Shown piece after piece: positions 34,695-45,979 of a DNA stretch of 64,000 nt (within the stretch, counting starts at the first letter, position 1; the number at the start of each line of letters is the position of its first letter). Under the pieces are notes generated by a model. It did no database searches and was not told where the DNA came from. It saw only the letters and a list, made by a program, of their open reading frames with translations. The position numbers and the translations under genes are program-made. This stretch comes from Arachnopeziza araneosa (Eukaryota > Ascomycota > Leotiomycetes > Helotiales > Arachnopezizaceae). The DNA is taken from NCBI GenBank assembly GCA_003988855.1, contig QYAI01000109.1:1-64000 (forward strand). The letters are read 5' to 3'.

Positions 34695-34970
34695 ACTAGT
34701 CTTCAGACGATTGGAGGTGTGGGTTGCCAGGTGAAGGAGGATAAGGATCTAGGGGGTCGGGATGAGTAGAATTTTGGCTGGTCTTTCACACCAAGAGTAT
34801 TTGAATATCGGTGTGGAAGTTGCGATCAATTTTGATGAATTTTACACCGCCAACGGTAGTCTACAGTAGAATAAGAAGAATACTTTGCTATAATATTCGT
34901 GGTATTTGCCCTTTGACCTTGTCTTTTCTCTAATCTATTTATGATTTCTCCAAGATCTTTGCTAATGCAA

Positions 34971-36521
34971 TCAGAGGGTCCAGTCGTACCAAGAAACTTG
35001 TGTCGTAGCAGAACAATCATAGCTAGCAAAATCGATCAAAACTCTCGTATACCGCAAAATTGCCAAGCAGGCCTGAGCCAACGCAAGATAGGCCGGCACC
35101 CAGCCATCCAAATCAGTCAACTCCGAGCCTGTTACAAGCCAGAATATCATTCGCGGCATACCACAAAGAAGTAGATTCAATACGTATACCGCCTGGGGTG
35201 ACACGACCAAGTAAACCAGTAAAAAATATGCGGTTATATAAAAAGCGAAGGGCCCAAGAACACAGATGTAGAGTACGAGATGCTCCAGAGGCATCATCCA
35301 CATCTCTTTGGTGAAGCTCCAATCGGGTTTCCACAGGAAACTGTCCACCCAGACATAGTACCTCCAGTACGGACTGAAGTATGGTGCAGCCGTCCACGAC
35401 AATAAAGGCCAGGCGTTGAATCCCATCAGAACAGTGCAACAGATCCGGCCTAGGATGAAGGTGTTGAAATCTGAGAAGAAAAGTGATGGTTGTATCAGAG
35501 CTGTCTCGAAGGTCACTTTTGCTTCTTCGAGGCTGTACAACCTCGACACCAAATCGTTTCCCCTTCTAGATAGACGAGTTCCCGCATCCCAGCATCTGTC
35601 GAGCTCTGTTCGCAGCATCCATTTTTCATGGCGTACTTCCCACGACTTGCGCCACAGCTGACCCAATTTCAAAACCTGCTCTCTTTCTTCTTCTGACAAC
35701 TTCCGCCGAGAAGCCACGATGGTGATGAGCTCTGTTACTAGCCACAAGCAGAAATACATACATCCGCAGACTTTGGGACCCAAAAAATTCCATGCTCCTG
35801 TGACGGAATAGATCTTCACCAGCGCAAGTAGCATGGGAATCCATACAAGGAGGCGATAGGTTAGGCCCTTCTCGTATCGTTCGGTCTCTTGTAGTTGCGA
35901 GAGAAAAATGGTATCGAGAGATGCTTGTGCGTGCTTTTTCGTTTCATCATCATCTTCATTTTCTTCATCACCGTCACGCATTCCGGCAGCTCTGTTGGCC
36001 CTCTGATGCAAATTTGTATTTGCCCGTCCTTCCTCGGCTTCAATGGTCGTACTCCTGGCCACAGCTGGAATCACCTCTTCATCCAACTCTTGCTGTTTCT
36101 CGCCGCTGGAAACATCCGTCGTATCGACCGAATCACCAGATTCTTGGTTTCCACTCTCAAGTTTCTCTTCTTCTCTAGCGCGTTTTTCTCTCCATGCTTC
36201 CTGGTAGGAATCATATTCAGTCGTCGTCCAGGTATTGCCCTCACGTACGGCCAACAACGTCACACAGACCACACGCAACGAATAGCATCGGATCAAACCC
36301 ATCAGGAGTTGAAAAGCAAGGTTCAAGGCCTCCACAAGTCCGAAGTGTGGTGAGAGTCGCCATACTCGACCGGATTTGTTGAAGGTCAGGGAGCCGCGAG
36401 GATGTGCCAGACAGCCGATTGCGAGGGAGACGAGCACCGCAAGTGCGCTCCCATTTGACCAGTTTTCTGAGGTGCATGTTGGAGGCGTCCACGGAATCGT
36501 GGAGTTTGAAGCTTCTGCCAT
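34971..36521 (-). CDS. multi-pass membrane protein, hypothetical
   Basis: An intronless 516-residue protein from the ATG at 36521. The N-terminal segment (NWSNGSALAVLVSLAIGCLA) begins a first membrane span, and about eight helices can be counted in total, including LLVWIPMLLALVKIYSV, VCGCMYFCLWLVTELITIVA and VLYICVLGPFAFYITAYFLL. Between helices two and three lies a long soluble loop (about residues 105-205) with charged low-complexity sequence (EEEKLESGNQESGD, DGDEENEDDDETKKH). A central cytoplasmic helical part has SEEEREQVLKLGQLWRKSWE. I do not recognise a transporter or enzyme family. It resembles ascomycete-only membrane proteins of unknown role. No lesion is seen over more than 500 codons, so it is surely expressed. 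Confidence 0.75.
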   Translation of the reverse strand: MAEASNSTIPWTPPTCTSENWSNGSALAVLVSLAIGCLAHPRGSLTFNKSGRVWRLSPHFGLVEALNLAFQLLMGLIRCYSLRVVCVTLLAVREGNTWTTTEYDSYQEAWREKRAREEEKLESGNQESGDSVDTTDVSSGEKQQELDEEVIPAVARSTTIEAEEGRANTNLHQRANRAAGMRDGDEENEDDDETKKHAQASLDTIFLSQLQETERYEKGLTYRLLVWIPMLLALVKIYSVTGAWNFLGPKVCGCMYFCLWLVTELITIVASRRKLSEEEREQVLKLGQLWRKSWEVRHEKWMLRTELDRCWDAGTRLSRRGNDLVSRLYSLEEAKVTFETALIQPSLFFSDFNTFILGRICCTVLMGFNAWPLLSWTAAPYFSPYWRYYVWVDSFLWKPDWSFTKEMWMMPLEHLVLYICVLGPFAFYITAYFLLVYLVVSPQAVYVLNLLLCGMPRMIFWLVTGSELTDLDGWVPAYLALAQACLAILRYTRVLIDFASYDCSATTQVSWYDWTL

Positions 36522-38058
36522 ATTCAATTGATGTGTGAAGGGTGGTAAGGCGCTGCCCTTTTAAGGTGGGAAAATGCAGTGCGGCTGAGCTGGGGGCTGA
36601 GCTGCGACAGAAGCTACAGAAGGCTTGGATAAAGTGGCCTGTGGGTTGTCTTCAGCCACTTCTCGGACTTGAGTCTCTCCATTTCGATGTGTCAATTGAC
36701 TTTCCCTTCTACGTTGGGAGGCTTGTCCATTCGAACAAGTCGATCAATCAACGGGGTGTTGGCCTACCTGACTCTGCGGAGGAATCGATTATAAGGCAGC
36801 ATTATCCGCTCCATTCAATGATTCTGACTAATCCATCTTGAAGATATCTTTCGATGAATCAAATGGATCGTTCCGTCTTGGAATCTACCTAATCTAATAG
36901 CTGAGAGTCCTAACTTATATAGAGATTCGTGGGAGCGGCTCGCAGACACGCAAATCTCATCACCACCTATAATCGTAAAAAAAGCATGAGAATTAGTGCT
37001 CTATTCGGGAGATTTTAGTAGGCTTTGCTAAGGAAAGCTCCTCGCTTCAGTACAAATCGCAATGGATGATTTTCAATCCCAGCTGCCTCCCCTAGCGAAA
37101 ATTGATTTTCACCTGCCAAGCGAGTGGCATTTATGCCTACTGCCAAGTATCCATTCCCACATTGGTGCTCGACCTTCACCGATGGTCTTGGAAATGCAAC
37201 TTCAGCTCTCAGCTATCCAAGCCATCTCCAACTCCGTGTTATTCGGCATAAAGGGGATGCAGATTTTGACATCATGCAATTGCTGCTGATAAGAATTACT
37301 TCCACCTATTTTGTCAGCAGATGTGGATATTTTCCCGTCTCAAGGGCCTGACAGCGTTCGAAAAGAACAGTATCCAGCAGCAATATCTGGACCCTTTGAC
37401 TTACCCCTTGTGGGATTTGAACCTCCATCGCATCCCCCCTTTTCCCTTCTTTTATTCTTTCTTTCCTTCTTTTCCTCTTTTGGTCGTGTTTGGCTATTTT
37501 GCCATGGGCGGGCGAGTGAGTCCCTCAGCCGGCGTCCGAGCTTCGAGGCGGGCAAAATTTGTCTTCGCCGAACGAAAAAAAATCAAAACCGGAAATGTAG
37601 AGTTATTAGATACGCATCTTTTATTGTCTAGAGTTTTTATCGACTTTAGTAGAAGAAAGATTGTGGTATTTGAGCTTCGACTTTACAATCTCCTGACGCT
37701 TTGGCGAAGACAAATTTTGACCGCCTCGCTTGTGGATGTGCCAAAGGCAATATGGCTTGAGGTGGCTGGCGTCTCGCTGTCATATTTGTACTTCGAAAAG
37801 ACATGCAAATAACTGAGCCATCTTTGAGCAGCGAACTCCTCGAACATGTGGCGTGGACTAGCATCTAATAGTTCAGTTTTAATTTTAAGCATGTCTTCTA
37901 TAAGAATACTTCAATACTCTTCCTGAACTCTTATCCTCCTCTTTCATAAGATTGTGTCTGCATCACTTTTTCTGCAGCACGCTCTTTCTACTACTCTCAC
38001 TTCTGTCACTCTTTGCCAGTCTTTCTTTTTGACTTTAAAGCAACTCTTTTCTCAATAA
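36522..38058. other. intergenic containing inverted-repeat element copy 1
   Basis: Apart from the element at 37544-37728, I see no gene. The frames at 37062-37289 and 37321-37812 are open by chance; the second reads through the element. Pyrimidine-rich sequence at 37960-38055 is the leader of the following small gene. Confidence 0.4.
37544..37728 (-). mobile_element. MITE-like inverted-repeat element, copy 1
   Basis: A 185-bp element with terminal inverted repeats of about 26 bp: CGAGGCGGGCAAAATTTGTC continuing TTCGCC at the left, and its near-exact complement at the right (GGCGAAGACAAATTTTGACC, then GCCTCG). A 3-bp direct repeat CTT flanks it (37541-37543 and 37729-37731), consistent with a target-site duplication. 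It encodes nothing. Relative to copies 2 and 3 it lies in the opposite orientation and lacks part of their interior. High TIR identity suggests it was mobile fairly recently. Confidence 0.85.
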
Positions 38059-38553
38059 ATGCTAACACCTTGCTCTAAAATAGCCATAGCCGTTGCAACC
38101 TCCGTAGCGACCAAAATCTTCACCTACCAGCAACAATGGAGTTGTGGCGCGTGCGGGTATAGCCACAGCGAGAATATCTACGATATTGTTGGTACTTATG
38201 TCGCTCACAACCTCAATCAACAAGACAACAATGAGCTTTGTGCTGCGATATGCGACGGTAAGAATCACCTCCCCTCGACGAAAGATCCTACCGTGCTAAT
38301 ACCAAGACACAGCCGACCCAACTTGTTTAGTATTTTGGGCATTTAATAGCAACGGGGATAACCGATGTGCGACGTAAATATTCTTCTCTTTTCTGTCACA
38401 TTCATTCCTAGCCAAGTAAACGCTAATCAAATATGCTCTAGGTATAATTCTCCTATGACTCTGCTCTTCTCGACACCACCAATCCGTATTCTTTCTATAC
38501 ACTTTATCGGGGTCAAGGGTTTCGGAAGATTAATAAGTAGTTCTCAATCTTGA
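38059..38553 (+). CDS. small Cys-rich protein, possibly secreted
   Basis: Three exons (38059-38257, 38313-38373, 38442-38553) with good splice signals (GTAAGA..GCTAATAC..ACAG and GTAAAT..GCTAATC..CTAG) join to 123 residues. Unspliced, the frame would end without the key motif. Spliced, it contains SCGACGYS and ELCAAICDADPTCLVFWAFN followed by NGDNRCATY, a Cys pattern like the apple/PAN-type small modules of fungal secreted proteins. The N-terminus (KIAIAVATSVAT) is only weakly hydrophobic, so a signal peptide is uncertain. The C-terminal exon is unremarkable and could be wrong. The leader upstream of the ATG is strongly C/T-rich, as in expressed fungal genes. Confidence 0.45.
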
Positions 38554-39037
38554 AAGACAAGGCAATTACTATGAACCCGTGTTGAAGAATAGTCTAGAAA
38601 GGAGAGCACGCTACACTTCAATATATTTTGGAACAATTTCAATCTGTTTCACCTCTTAAACGCCTGCCCCAATTTTCCCTTCGAATAGCAGCTTCTGAAG
38701 ATTATGGTTGTTAAGATTGTAAGCCGAATCTTGGCGTTTTATTGTCCGATCCAACTCCTAGGTTTGTAGCTCTATTCATAAGCTGTTATTGGAGGCTGGG
38801 GAGATCCAGTGGGAGTAGAGCGGTCTGTATTCATTTTTAAGTCTGTGCTTGACTCACAATTCGAGCAGTGATAGGCAGTATAATCATGTACCGGATGCAT
38901 TTCAGTAGCTTGTAGGTCTAATAGTCGGGCTATAGCCATCTCTCGACCTTTATTCCTTTAGTTTCGCATACTCTAACTTCCTCTTCTACGCTAGTAAGTC
39001 TATATATTCGAACGAGTTAGTCAATACCAGTTAATAA
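38554..39037. other. intergenic, nothing recognised
   Basis: A+T-rich sequence with many TAG/TAA triplets towards the ankyrin pseudogene. No gene or repeat recognised. Confidence 0.35.
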
Positions 39038-40718
39038 CTAAAGTATTAGCTCGCTCGACATAACTTCCGATAAATCTAACAGATCCTCCCGTCTCGGAAT
39101 CTTTCTCGGAGGCTCGTAGTTGGAATCTGTTCGCGATTGATACATGTTTGTTATTCCCCCTGTCGCTTGGGCTTTCTTGGTATTTTCTTCATCCCACCAT
39201 AGTATGGCTAGTCGTGCAGCTTCAAACCCTTCTTTCGAAACAGATGTGTTGTCGGATAAGAGCGTGAATAGACCAACAAATGCACTCCTTGTATTTGCGC
39301 CTCGCTGTAATAGCAGCCGTACCACATCGTCACGACCATTCTCAAAAGCCATTCTAAGTGCCGTTATTCCTTCTTCGTTTGTTGCCTCAATATCAGCACC
39401 AGCATTGAGCAAGACCCGTGTCTGGCCCTTAGGTCCTGCAGCTGCGGCTCCGTGGAGCGGAGTCTGGCCCTGACCATTTAATGCGTCAACGTCAGCACCG
39501 TAACGGATGAGCATCCTTGTAATTTTCTGGTTGTCCAGCTCCGCTGCAGAATGCAACTGGGTGCGGCCATATTTATCCTTCAGATTTGTGATGACCCCTG
39601 ATGATGGGCTCAACAGTATTTCCGTCATCTTTTCGTCTTCTAAATAGACTGCCTAGAAGAGAGCCGTCTAGCCTACGTCATCTCTAATATTTATGTCGAC
39701 TTGGTAGTCTATCATCAGTTTCAAAAGCTTATCATTTCTGCTGTGAATAATATCTTGCATCAAATAATTGTAGCCAGTTTCTGCAAATATCTCTGGTTTC
39801 TTTGTGAGAAGTACTTGCATTACCCCGACATTCCCGACCCGAGCTGCCCACTTTATAGCGTTAGAAAGTTCTGAAGTATCACAATCGATATCAAAACCGT
39901 TCTCTTTTAGCAGCTGAATAGGCGAAGGAGCTGGATTTGTGGCACTCTTGAATTCGTCTGATGCCTGTAGACTCGTCGCCAGGGAGTCATATGAGACATT
40001 TGGTGTAACTTCTTTGATCTACTACAAATTAACAGTTATTCGTTACCTTTATCACTCCTATTTATTACCTCTGACCTAATCGCGAAGAAATTTTCTTCCG
40101 TTACACTCAATGAAACCGAAGACGCTTGCAGTGCAAGATTAGTTTGTGCTGGTACAATGGGAAATGAAACACTGTGAGGCTGTCTAGAATCGTTCGGTTC
40201 TTCCTCGTCGTTGCTGTTATTCATTCGCTGAGATATCGAGTCCCAGTTATCTTGTTCTGATTGGCTATTCAGTACGCTACTGTCCGAAGTGAACACGAGA
40301 GGGATGACAACGTCGTATATCCTCTCGATGTCTGTTGATATCTTCGAGCGGGACTCCACCCTCGGAAAGGTCGCTCCAAGCCGTTTCCAGCCCAACTCGC
40401 CTTCCTCACCACCCTGTTCAATTGACAGTATCGTGGGCTCTAGCTTCCCACTTCTCACTTCTGAAATCAAGTCTTCGATGAGGCTCTCGATTCTGCCCAG
40501 TGCTCCCACCGTGGGGCTGCTCAAAAAGAGCTCCATTTGAGCGGTGTGATAGGTCAGCTTCTGCCGTAGGATATGCTGTAGGGCAGCTTTGACGATTCCA
40601 ACCTACTTGAGGTAGTAAGCTCCTGGTAATGCCCAGCCGCTTCGCGACAGCCTCGATATACCGCCCAACATAGTTGGCCGATGGATAAGATGTCGCCAAC
40701 TGAGAATCCGAACAACAT
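39038..40718 (-). pseudogene. ankyrin-repeat protein with fungal STAND-type N-terminal domain
   Basis: The N-terminus, MLFGFSVGDILSIGQLCWAV (start at 40718), is the helical leader common in fungal STAND and ankyrin proteins, which probably relays a signal. A frameshift just after ELTTSS (about 40605) is needed to reach VGIVKAALQHILRQ and the following 160 residues. An intron near 40030 leads to ankyrin repeats (ELSNAIKWAARVGNVGVMQV, TQLHSAAELDNQKITRMLIR, TPLHGAAAAGPKGQTRVLLN, ITALRMAFENGRDDVVRLLL). Two TAG stops at 39668-39670 and 39653-39655 occur where ankyrin consensus and neighbours suggest Gln (DVG-Q-TALF-Q-AVYL), i.e. CAG to TAG. This is a C-to-T pattern typical of RIP. The last 196 codons are still open. 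Confidence 0.65.
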
Positions 40719-41056
40719 TCTGGACGTGGGAAATTAGAAAGATGATGTGATTGTAAATACCATGAATGGAGAAACTTAGAAGGCGAAAGTTTGAGGAGGG
40801 CTTTCTTCAGCGTGAAAAATAAATTCCGATCAAAGCGGGCGTAGTGGGGCTGTGCATCACATTTGGCAGTGCCGACATTCTGAGACCAAGCCATTCACAA
40901 CAAATCAGCAAACTGGTGGGAAAGGCTTGGCTTGATGAAGTTAGATGAGGCAGTGCACAGCAACGGCCATGATGCCGCAGCTCTACCGCGAAGAACTCCC
41001 ACCCAAAGCTGCTTATTTTCAAACCCTTCAACATCTGCGGATTTCACGGTTTCAAA
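40719..41056. other. divergent intergenic region
   Basis: This 338-bp gap separates the ankyrin pseudogene (leftward) from the membrane protein (rightward). No clear TATA box or repeat is seen. Confidence 0.3.
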
Positions 41057-42947
41057 ATGGCGGGGGCTTTCAATGACACCGCAAACAAGCTTGAGGTCAT
41101 TCCTTCGTTCTTGTTTAATTCAGATGATGCCTCTACACATATTTTCGACCTTTTGACAACCTCAAACACCTTTGACTCTAGCGTATCTCGTGTCAAGAAC
41201 TGGACTGAGCGTTGCACTGGCAGTGAACACATATTTTCCGGTACCAACGACTTTCTTGGATGCTTGTTATATCCCAATATAAGTCGAAATATTCAGGACG
41301 GCACTCTATCGACGAATTTGACACAGATCGGCTTTCTACCTGCGAATCACACAGGTACTGATTTTTCAGCAGCGAGCGTGTCATCGTGGATTCGATCGAT
41401 ATATCCAACTTGTTTGGTTACCTACTGTGCCTCTCAATCAAATTGCGGCGCTAGCCAGGTTTGTCAGATTGGAAATTTGTTGACTAGTAGTTATGAGCTA
41501 TCCGCTCAAGGTGTCGCTGAGTGTTGGCTTTCTTTGTGTTCTACAGATATTGAAAATGCAAGCCTTAACCCAGATATTGCTGGTATTGGAGTATGTCTTC
41601 AAACCTCTCACTCGAGATCGGAACATATCAAGTTTATGGCTAAGACCAAGTAGATTTTGTTGGCCTATCTCACACAGAGCCTCATCGCTTTCGTCGGCTT
41701 ATGCACTTTGGCTATTCTTGCGTATCCACTCTACACAAAGCGGGACAAAAACCTACTCAAAGATCGGGTTTCTAAAGAAGACCACAAAAAGGAACGCGGA
41801 GCTGAGCACTATTACGCAATAGTAAATGCAGTGCTGGCTGGATTTCACAAGAGCCAGTGTTACTTTGCCATCGCTCTGCAGATCGCATCTGTCATTACCG
41901 TCAAAACGGGGTCAACCACAATTGCTGACCAGTATTTTCTTCTTCTTGTGAGCGCGAACGGTCTCATTCCTGTTCTCATTACACTCTATACGTTGATGAC
42001 GTTTGGAACAAAATCGTGGTATATGATTTCGTTGTCTGTCATCACTGTACTTCTATCTTCGGCGGCTGGGGGTTATATAAGCTTTCATGTTCTAAGTCCG
42101 GCTTCAGACGGTTGGTACATTACTGGGGGTAATTGGCCAGCATCGTGCGGATCCGCTGGCCCTGTTACGATATGTAATGGGATAGGAGCGAATTTCGAAG
42201 ATGCTTATTTTAACGGGATCGTTCAGTTCTATCTTGTGGCGCTGTCCATTCTGGATACCATTACGTTTTCATTGCTACTATGGAAGATTTTCACTGAATC
42301 GACGCAACTCTGGGCTCAAGGTTCCAAGTGGGTTGCAACCAGGCTAATTGCCCGAAAGACAACTTCCTATTCCCTCTTGTCTATTGCAGACGCATCAGCT
42401 AGATACGAAAGGATCCTTGAACGTATTCAACTGGTGGCCAGGATTATACTTCATTGTTTGATACTAGTGGGCCTCTTAGGGTGTTTCGCAATGGAGAATT
42501 ATTTTTTCGAAGCCATATTTGCCAGCCCGTTTGTCCAATTTTCATCCTGGGGATTTGGACAAATAGTAGGCCTTACAACTTGGGCTGGCGTCTTCTTCGA
42601 ACTGTTATACCTCTTGTATAGTCTGTTTTGTCCAACCCTGAACAAGTCTAACAAAGATTAATTGTTTAATAGGTGGCCTAGAAGAAGGTTTCCAATGGCG
42701 TTTCCCGAGATGGCTACGCATTACAGACAATAGTACACTATCAGAACCTCAATCAACAGTGCTAGGATACCAAGCAAGTTCTCATGCAGGCCCTGTTACA
42801 CAGCCATTGCCCATCACCACAGGCAATAGCTTGGTAGATAAAAGAGATGCGTCCCTCAATGCCCATCACGTTGATGCAAAAACTGCTAGCCTTAGTGTTC
42901 GAGCGCTGGGGGCCGAGACTATTCGCCGGCGAGTATCAACAGATTAA
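41057..42947 (+). CDS. multi-pass membrane protein with Cys-rich extracellular N-terminus
   Basis: Three exons (41057-41590, 41654-42620, 42673-42947) join in frame to 591 residues. The third exon is needed: the second frame otherwise stops after SNKD, whereas splicing GTCTG..AATAG gives LLYLLYSGLEEGFQWRFPRW and a soluble tail. The N-terminal about 185 residues are rich in N-glycosylation sequons (NWT, NIS, NLT, NHT) and cysteines (ERCTGSEHIF, SQSNCGASQVCQIG, AECWLSLCS), so they probably face outside. About seven helices follow, among them SLIAFVGLCTLAILAYPLY, WYMISLSVITVLLSSAAGGY and RIILHCLILVGLLGCF. This N-out Cys-rich plus seven-helix plan is receptor-like, but I recognise no known receptor class. 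A signal peptide is missing unless another exon lies upstream. Confidence 0.75.
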
Positions 42948-44930
42948 ACTGTGCTAGAAATATCAAAACATAGCCTAGCTTATGGCGAAATTGACATAAA
43001 TGAGCCTTCTTAGCACCTCTGATGTATTCTACGAGACTGTCATGCATATGATGCCTACGCCATACGGCAATTCTTCTCTCGAGGTGTTGACTTTTTGAGG
43101 ATTTGGATGTTGATGGAGCTTTGGGATATTTGTGCAAATTTAGCCGTGATATCTTAAAACTAGCAACCTATTTACATTTTTGAACTCACGTTAGGTATCT
43201 AAGTGCAAGTTCTTATTCTGTGAACTAAGATTAAACAAATGTTTCAAGGTGCCTTGGATAATGTGCTGGAATTCGATCCAGATGAATGGGATATCCAGTG
43301 CAGCAGTCACAAGGAAATTTTTTGGGATGTATCTAGTGCGAGATCAATTTCAATCGCTGCAAGCCTTGATGCCAAGTATGTAACTTGGTCTTTGCGCTCT
43401 CTGGCATTGCGCTTCCCCAATGTTATCCCAAGGTAGCATAACCAGCTTGCGTGGAAACAACGGTATGGCCTTCAACAAGGCGAAGTGGCAGTGATTGCGC
43501 TAGACGAGCCGAAAAAAAATGGGGACGTCTGACGGCTCCTCCGAGCGTTGTCTTACACGAACCCCGTGTTTGTGGACGCAATTTGCACCCGAAATTGTGG
43601 CGTTAGTGCCACTATATTATGAGGATACGCATAGCATTCAGCTGTCTCTGTGATGCCTCTCCTGAATTTGTGCTTCGATCAAAAAATGCGCAGTCACACT
43701 TATGAGTTAATCGAGGCTTAGCGCCATCTCTGGTAGGCTGAACTTTATTCAAGCATTGGCCAAGTTGATCGCGGAAAATATACGAGAGAGAATTCGCAAA
43801 CTTTCTGATCCAGTGGTCGTGTCGATCATTCAATTTGGCGGCCGAAAAAAAGGCTGATGCAGAGGTCGCTGGAGGTGGTCGGCATGACCAAGAGAGAAAC
43901 AGCGATGAAAGTAGATTATGAGGAATAAATTTTGCCTGGTTTCATGATCAGGTATCTTCCGGCAATAAGTTGTAGAAAAGGCTGGATTTAGGTTTTGGAA
44001 AGTAAGAAGTTATGCCACGAGTCGAGGATATGTACGCCAAGACAAGACCTATCAGCCAGGGCGTTTTGCGGTGTAGCCTTCTTCCTTAACAATGCAATAA
44101 GATATCGTTTTTCAATTTTCATGATAAATTATCTGGTTTCTTATCAGATGTTCTAGTTATCACATTTAAGTTATTGAAGAAGCCTTATCCTCGTCGTGTC
44201 CCAAGACAAGGCTCTTTGTTTAAGTTTAGCTTAATTGTACTTGAACTCTCACTTCGGATAGCTTAATCAAAACTCATCTTTTAAAATAATGGCGTTTTTG
44301 TGTGACTTGTAAAGATAGCCAAAGAATACAACAGCCAGTGTTTGCTAGTGTTATGGACACGGGGGGCATGTTCTTGTGCCACAAATTTTCTAGGCTGTTT
44401 GAAAGAGTCTTTTCTTGATCCACATACAATACCTACCAAGGATTGGTCAAGAAGCAAATCTCAGCATGTTGGACGAACGAATCGAAGGTGTTTGTAAAGC
44501 TGCCGAGAATACCGCCTTGCAGTATATGCTTTCTGTCGGAGAGTTCCCTCGAAACATCTGGTAGGATGATATGCTGTACGACTTCAAAACCGAACGACTC
44601 AACGCCAAGCTGAGCTTCTAGATCTTGGCTCTTGTTTAGCTGAGACAGGCACTCAAATTAGAAGGCTGTTACAAATCTCATTGGGCGATGCGAGCGAGCA
44701 CGTGCAGATGACAAGATATGATCACAAGTCACCGAGTTGTCTTGGAGTTGGGCCGAAATGTTGCATGAGCTGGGGAATTATGGCTTGGCAGTACGTTTGA
44801 TCTCATCTATTAAATACATCAAATACTTGTCTGGACATCACTTTCTATCAAACTTCGCAACCTCTCCATTTGCACACATCAATCTTCTGGTTTTAATTTT
44901 GTATTTATCGGCACGACTGCTTCTCTTCCG
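42948..44930. other. 2-kb interval without a recognisable gene
   Basis: Short pieces look faintly protein-like: 43239-43436 (+), with VLEFDPDEWDIQC, and 44466 onwards (+), MLDERIEGVCKAAENTALQY followed by several stops. These may be gene remnants but I cannot identify them. Confidence 0.35.
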
Positions 44931-45979
44931 ATGCCTTTAGCGAATTACGGCGTCTGGGTTGGCTACCCAAAAAGCTTCGTAGCCGAACGAGATGAGAGTA
45001 CTCCTCGTCTTGAATTATTTTCTGACGAGGACCAAAACTCGGAAAAGGGGCAATTCAGAGCTGCTATCAACATCAAGTCTTCGACAAAAGAGGAGACTCG
45101 ACTTGTATACTGGTTCGCACGCAACCTCAACAATCACCCTATCATTGATGAAATCAATTCTCTGGAGCCAGGCTGGCATGCTCTAAGTAGTGAGGGCCCA
45201 CCAGCCTTGGATTTTATTCGCGGAAACTTGGTGAGCCTCCAAGCTGGAACGATACTTAGACAAAACGTCCCAGGCCAAAACGACGACATCATTGATTACA
45301 TTTCCCCTGTCCTCAACGAAGCTATCCAGCGTAAAGCTACTATCTACCTCTACGGCGAGTCATTCCTAGGCGGAATTCACGATGTGCACATGAACCAAGG
45401 GAACACAGGTCGTTTGCGAAGTCGAATGGCGTCTACCAAGATGGTGGTGTCTTGCTTTACTTTCCGGATGATGACCACTGGGAGGACATATTTCTCGCGT
45501 TTGGGGTTCAAATTGTCCATACAGATGATGATACAGGCGATGCGATCGGCAATGTCGACTTTGTCCAACTGATTGAAAGCGGCCAGGCATCAGACGGGAA
45601 TCCCAATTCCCCTCGACCTCCCATCCCCACTCCCAATCCAGGGACCGAAGGCGTTGTGTACATCCGAGCTGCGCTAGTGAACCCAGTTGGGCCTGATCAA
45701 AATCCTTCGGGCCAAAAGGAGACGGTGTATCTCCGCAGCAAGACACAGCAGGATGTTGATTTAAGTGGGTGGAGTATCATTAATAACAGAGGTGGCAGCC
45801 AGGCTCTAGATGGTGTGCTTCTGGGTCAAGGTGAAGGAAAATTTGAGGTCCCTGATTGCCCTTTGAGCAACAAAGGAGGGACTATCACCTTGCTTGATAA
45901 TGATGGGTTGAAATTGGATGGTGTTAGTTATTCAAAGTCGCAGGCTAAGCGTGAGGGAGCTTTAGTATACTTCCACTAA
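44931..45979 (+). CDS. DUF2278-LTD protein (YukJ-like), one frameshift
   Basis: The N-terminal 160 residues match DUF2278: NYGVWVGYPKSF, FRAAINIKSSTKEETRLVYW, LNNHPIIDEINSLEPGW, LDFIRGNLV, IYLYGESF and IHDVHMNQGNTG. The next block, SNGVYQDGGVLLYFPDDDHW and VHTDDDTGDAIGN, is in another frame: one nucleotide is missing around 45415-45424 (R-L-R-[K]-S-N-G). The C-terminal 110 residues read VVYIRAALVNPVGPDQNPSG, DLSGWSIINNRGG and GGTITLLDNDGLKLDGVSYS, a lamin-tail (LTD) domain. Restored length would be about 350 residues, the same two-domain layout I know from bacteria. The shift is either a true disabling mutation or an assembly error, because the rest is pristine. Function unknown, possibly nucleic-acid related because LTD often accompanies nucleases. 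Confidence 0.72.

Noticed and set aside
37405..37435. tRNA-like T-arm on the minus strand (GGTTCAAATCC)
   Set aside because: The flanking T stem pairs poorly, and no D arm, anticodon arm or acceptor stem can be built from the purine-rich sequence next to it.
37321..37812. 163-codon plus-strand frame as a gene
   Set aside because: It reads straight through the inverted-repeat element and has no motif.
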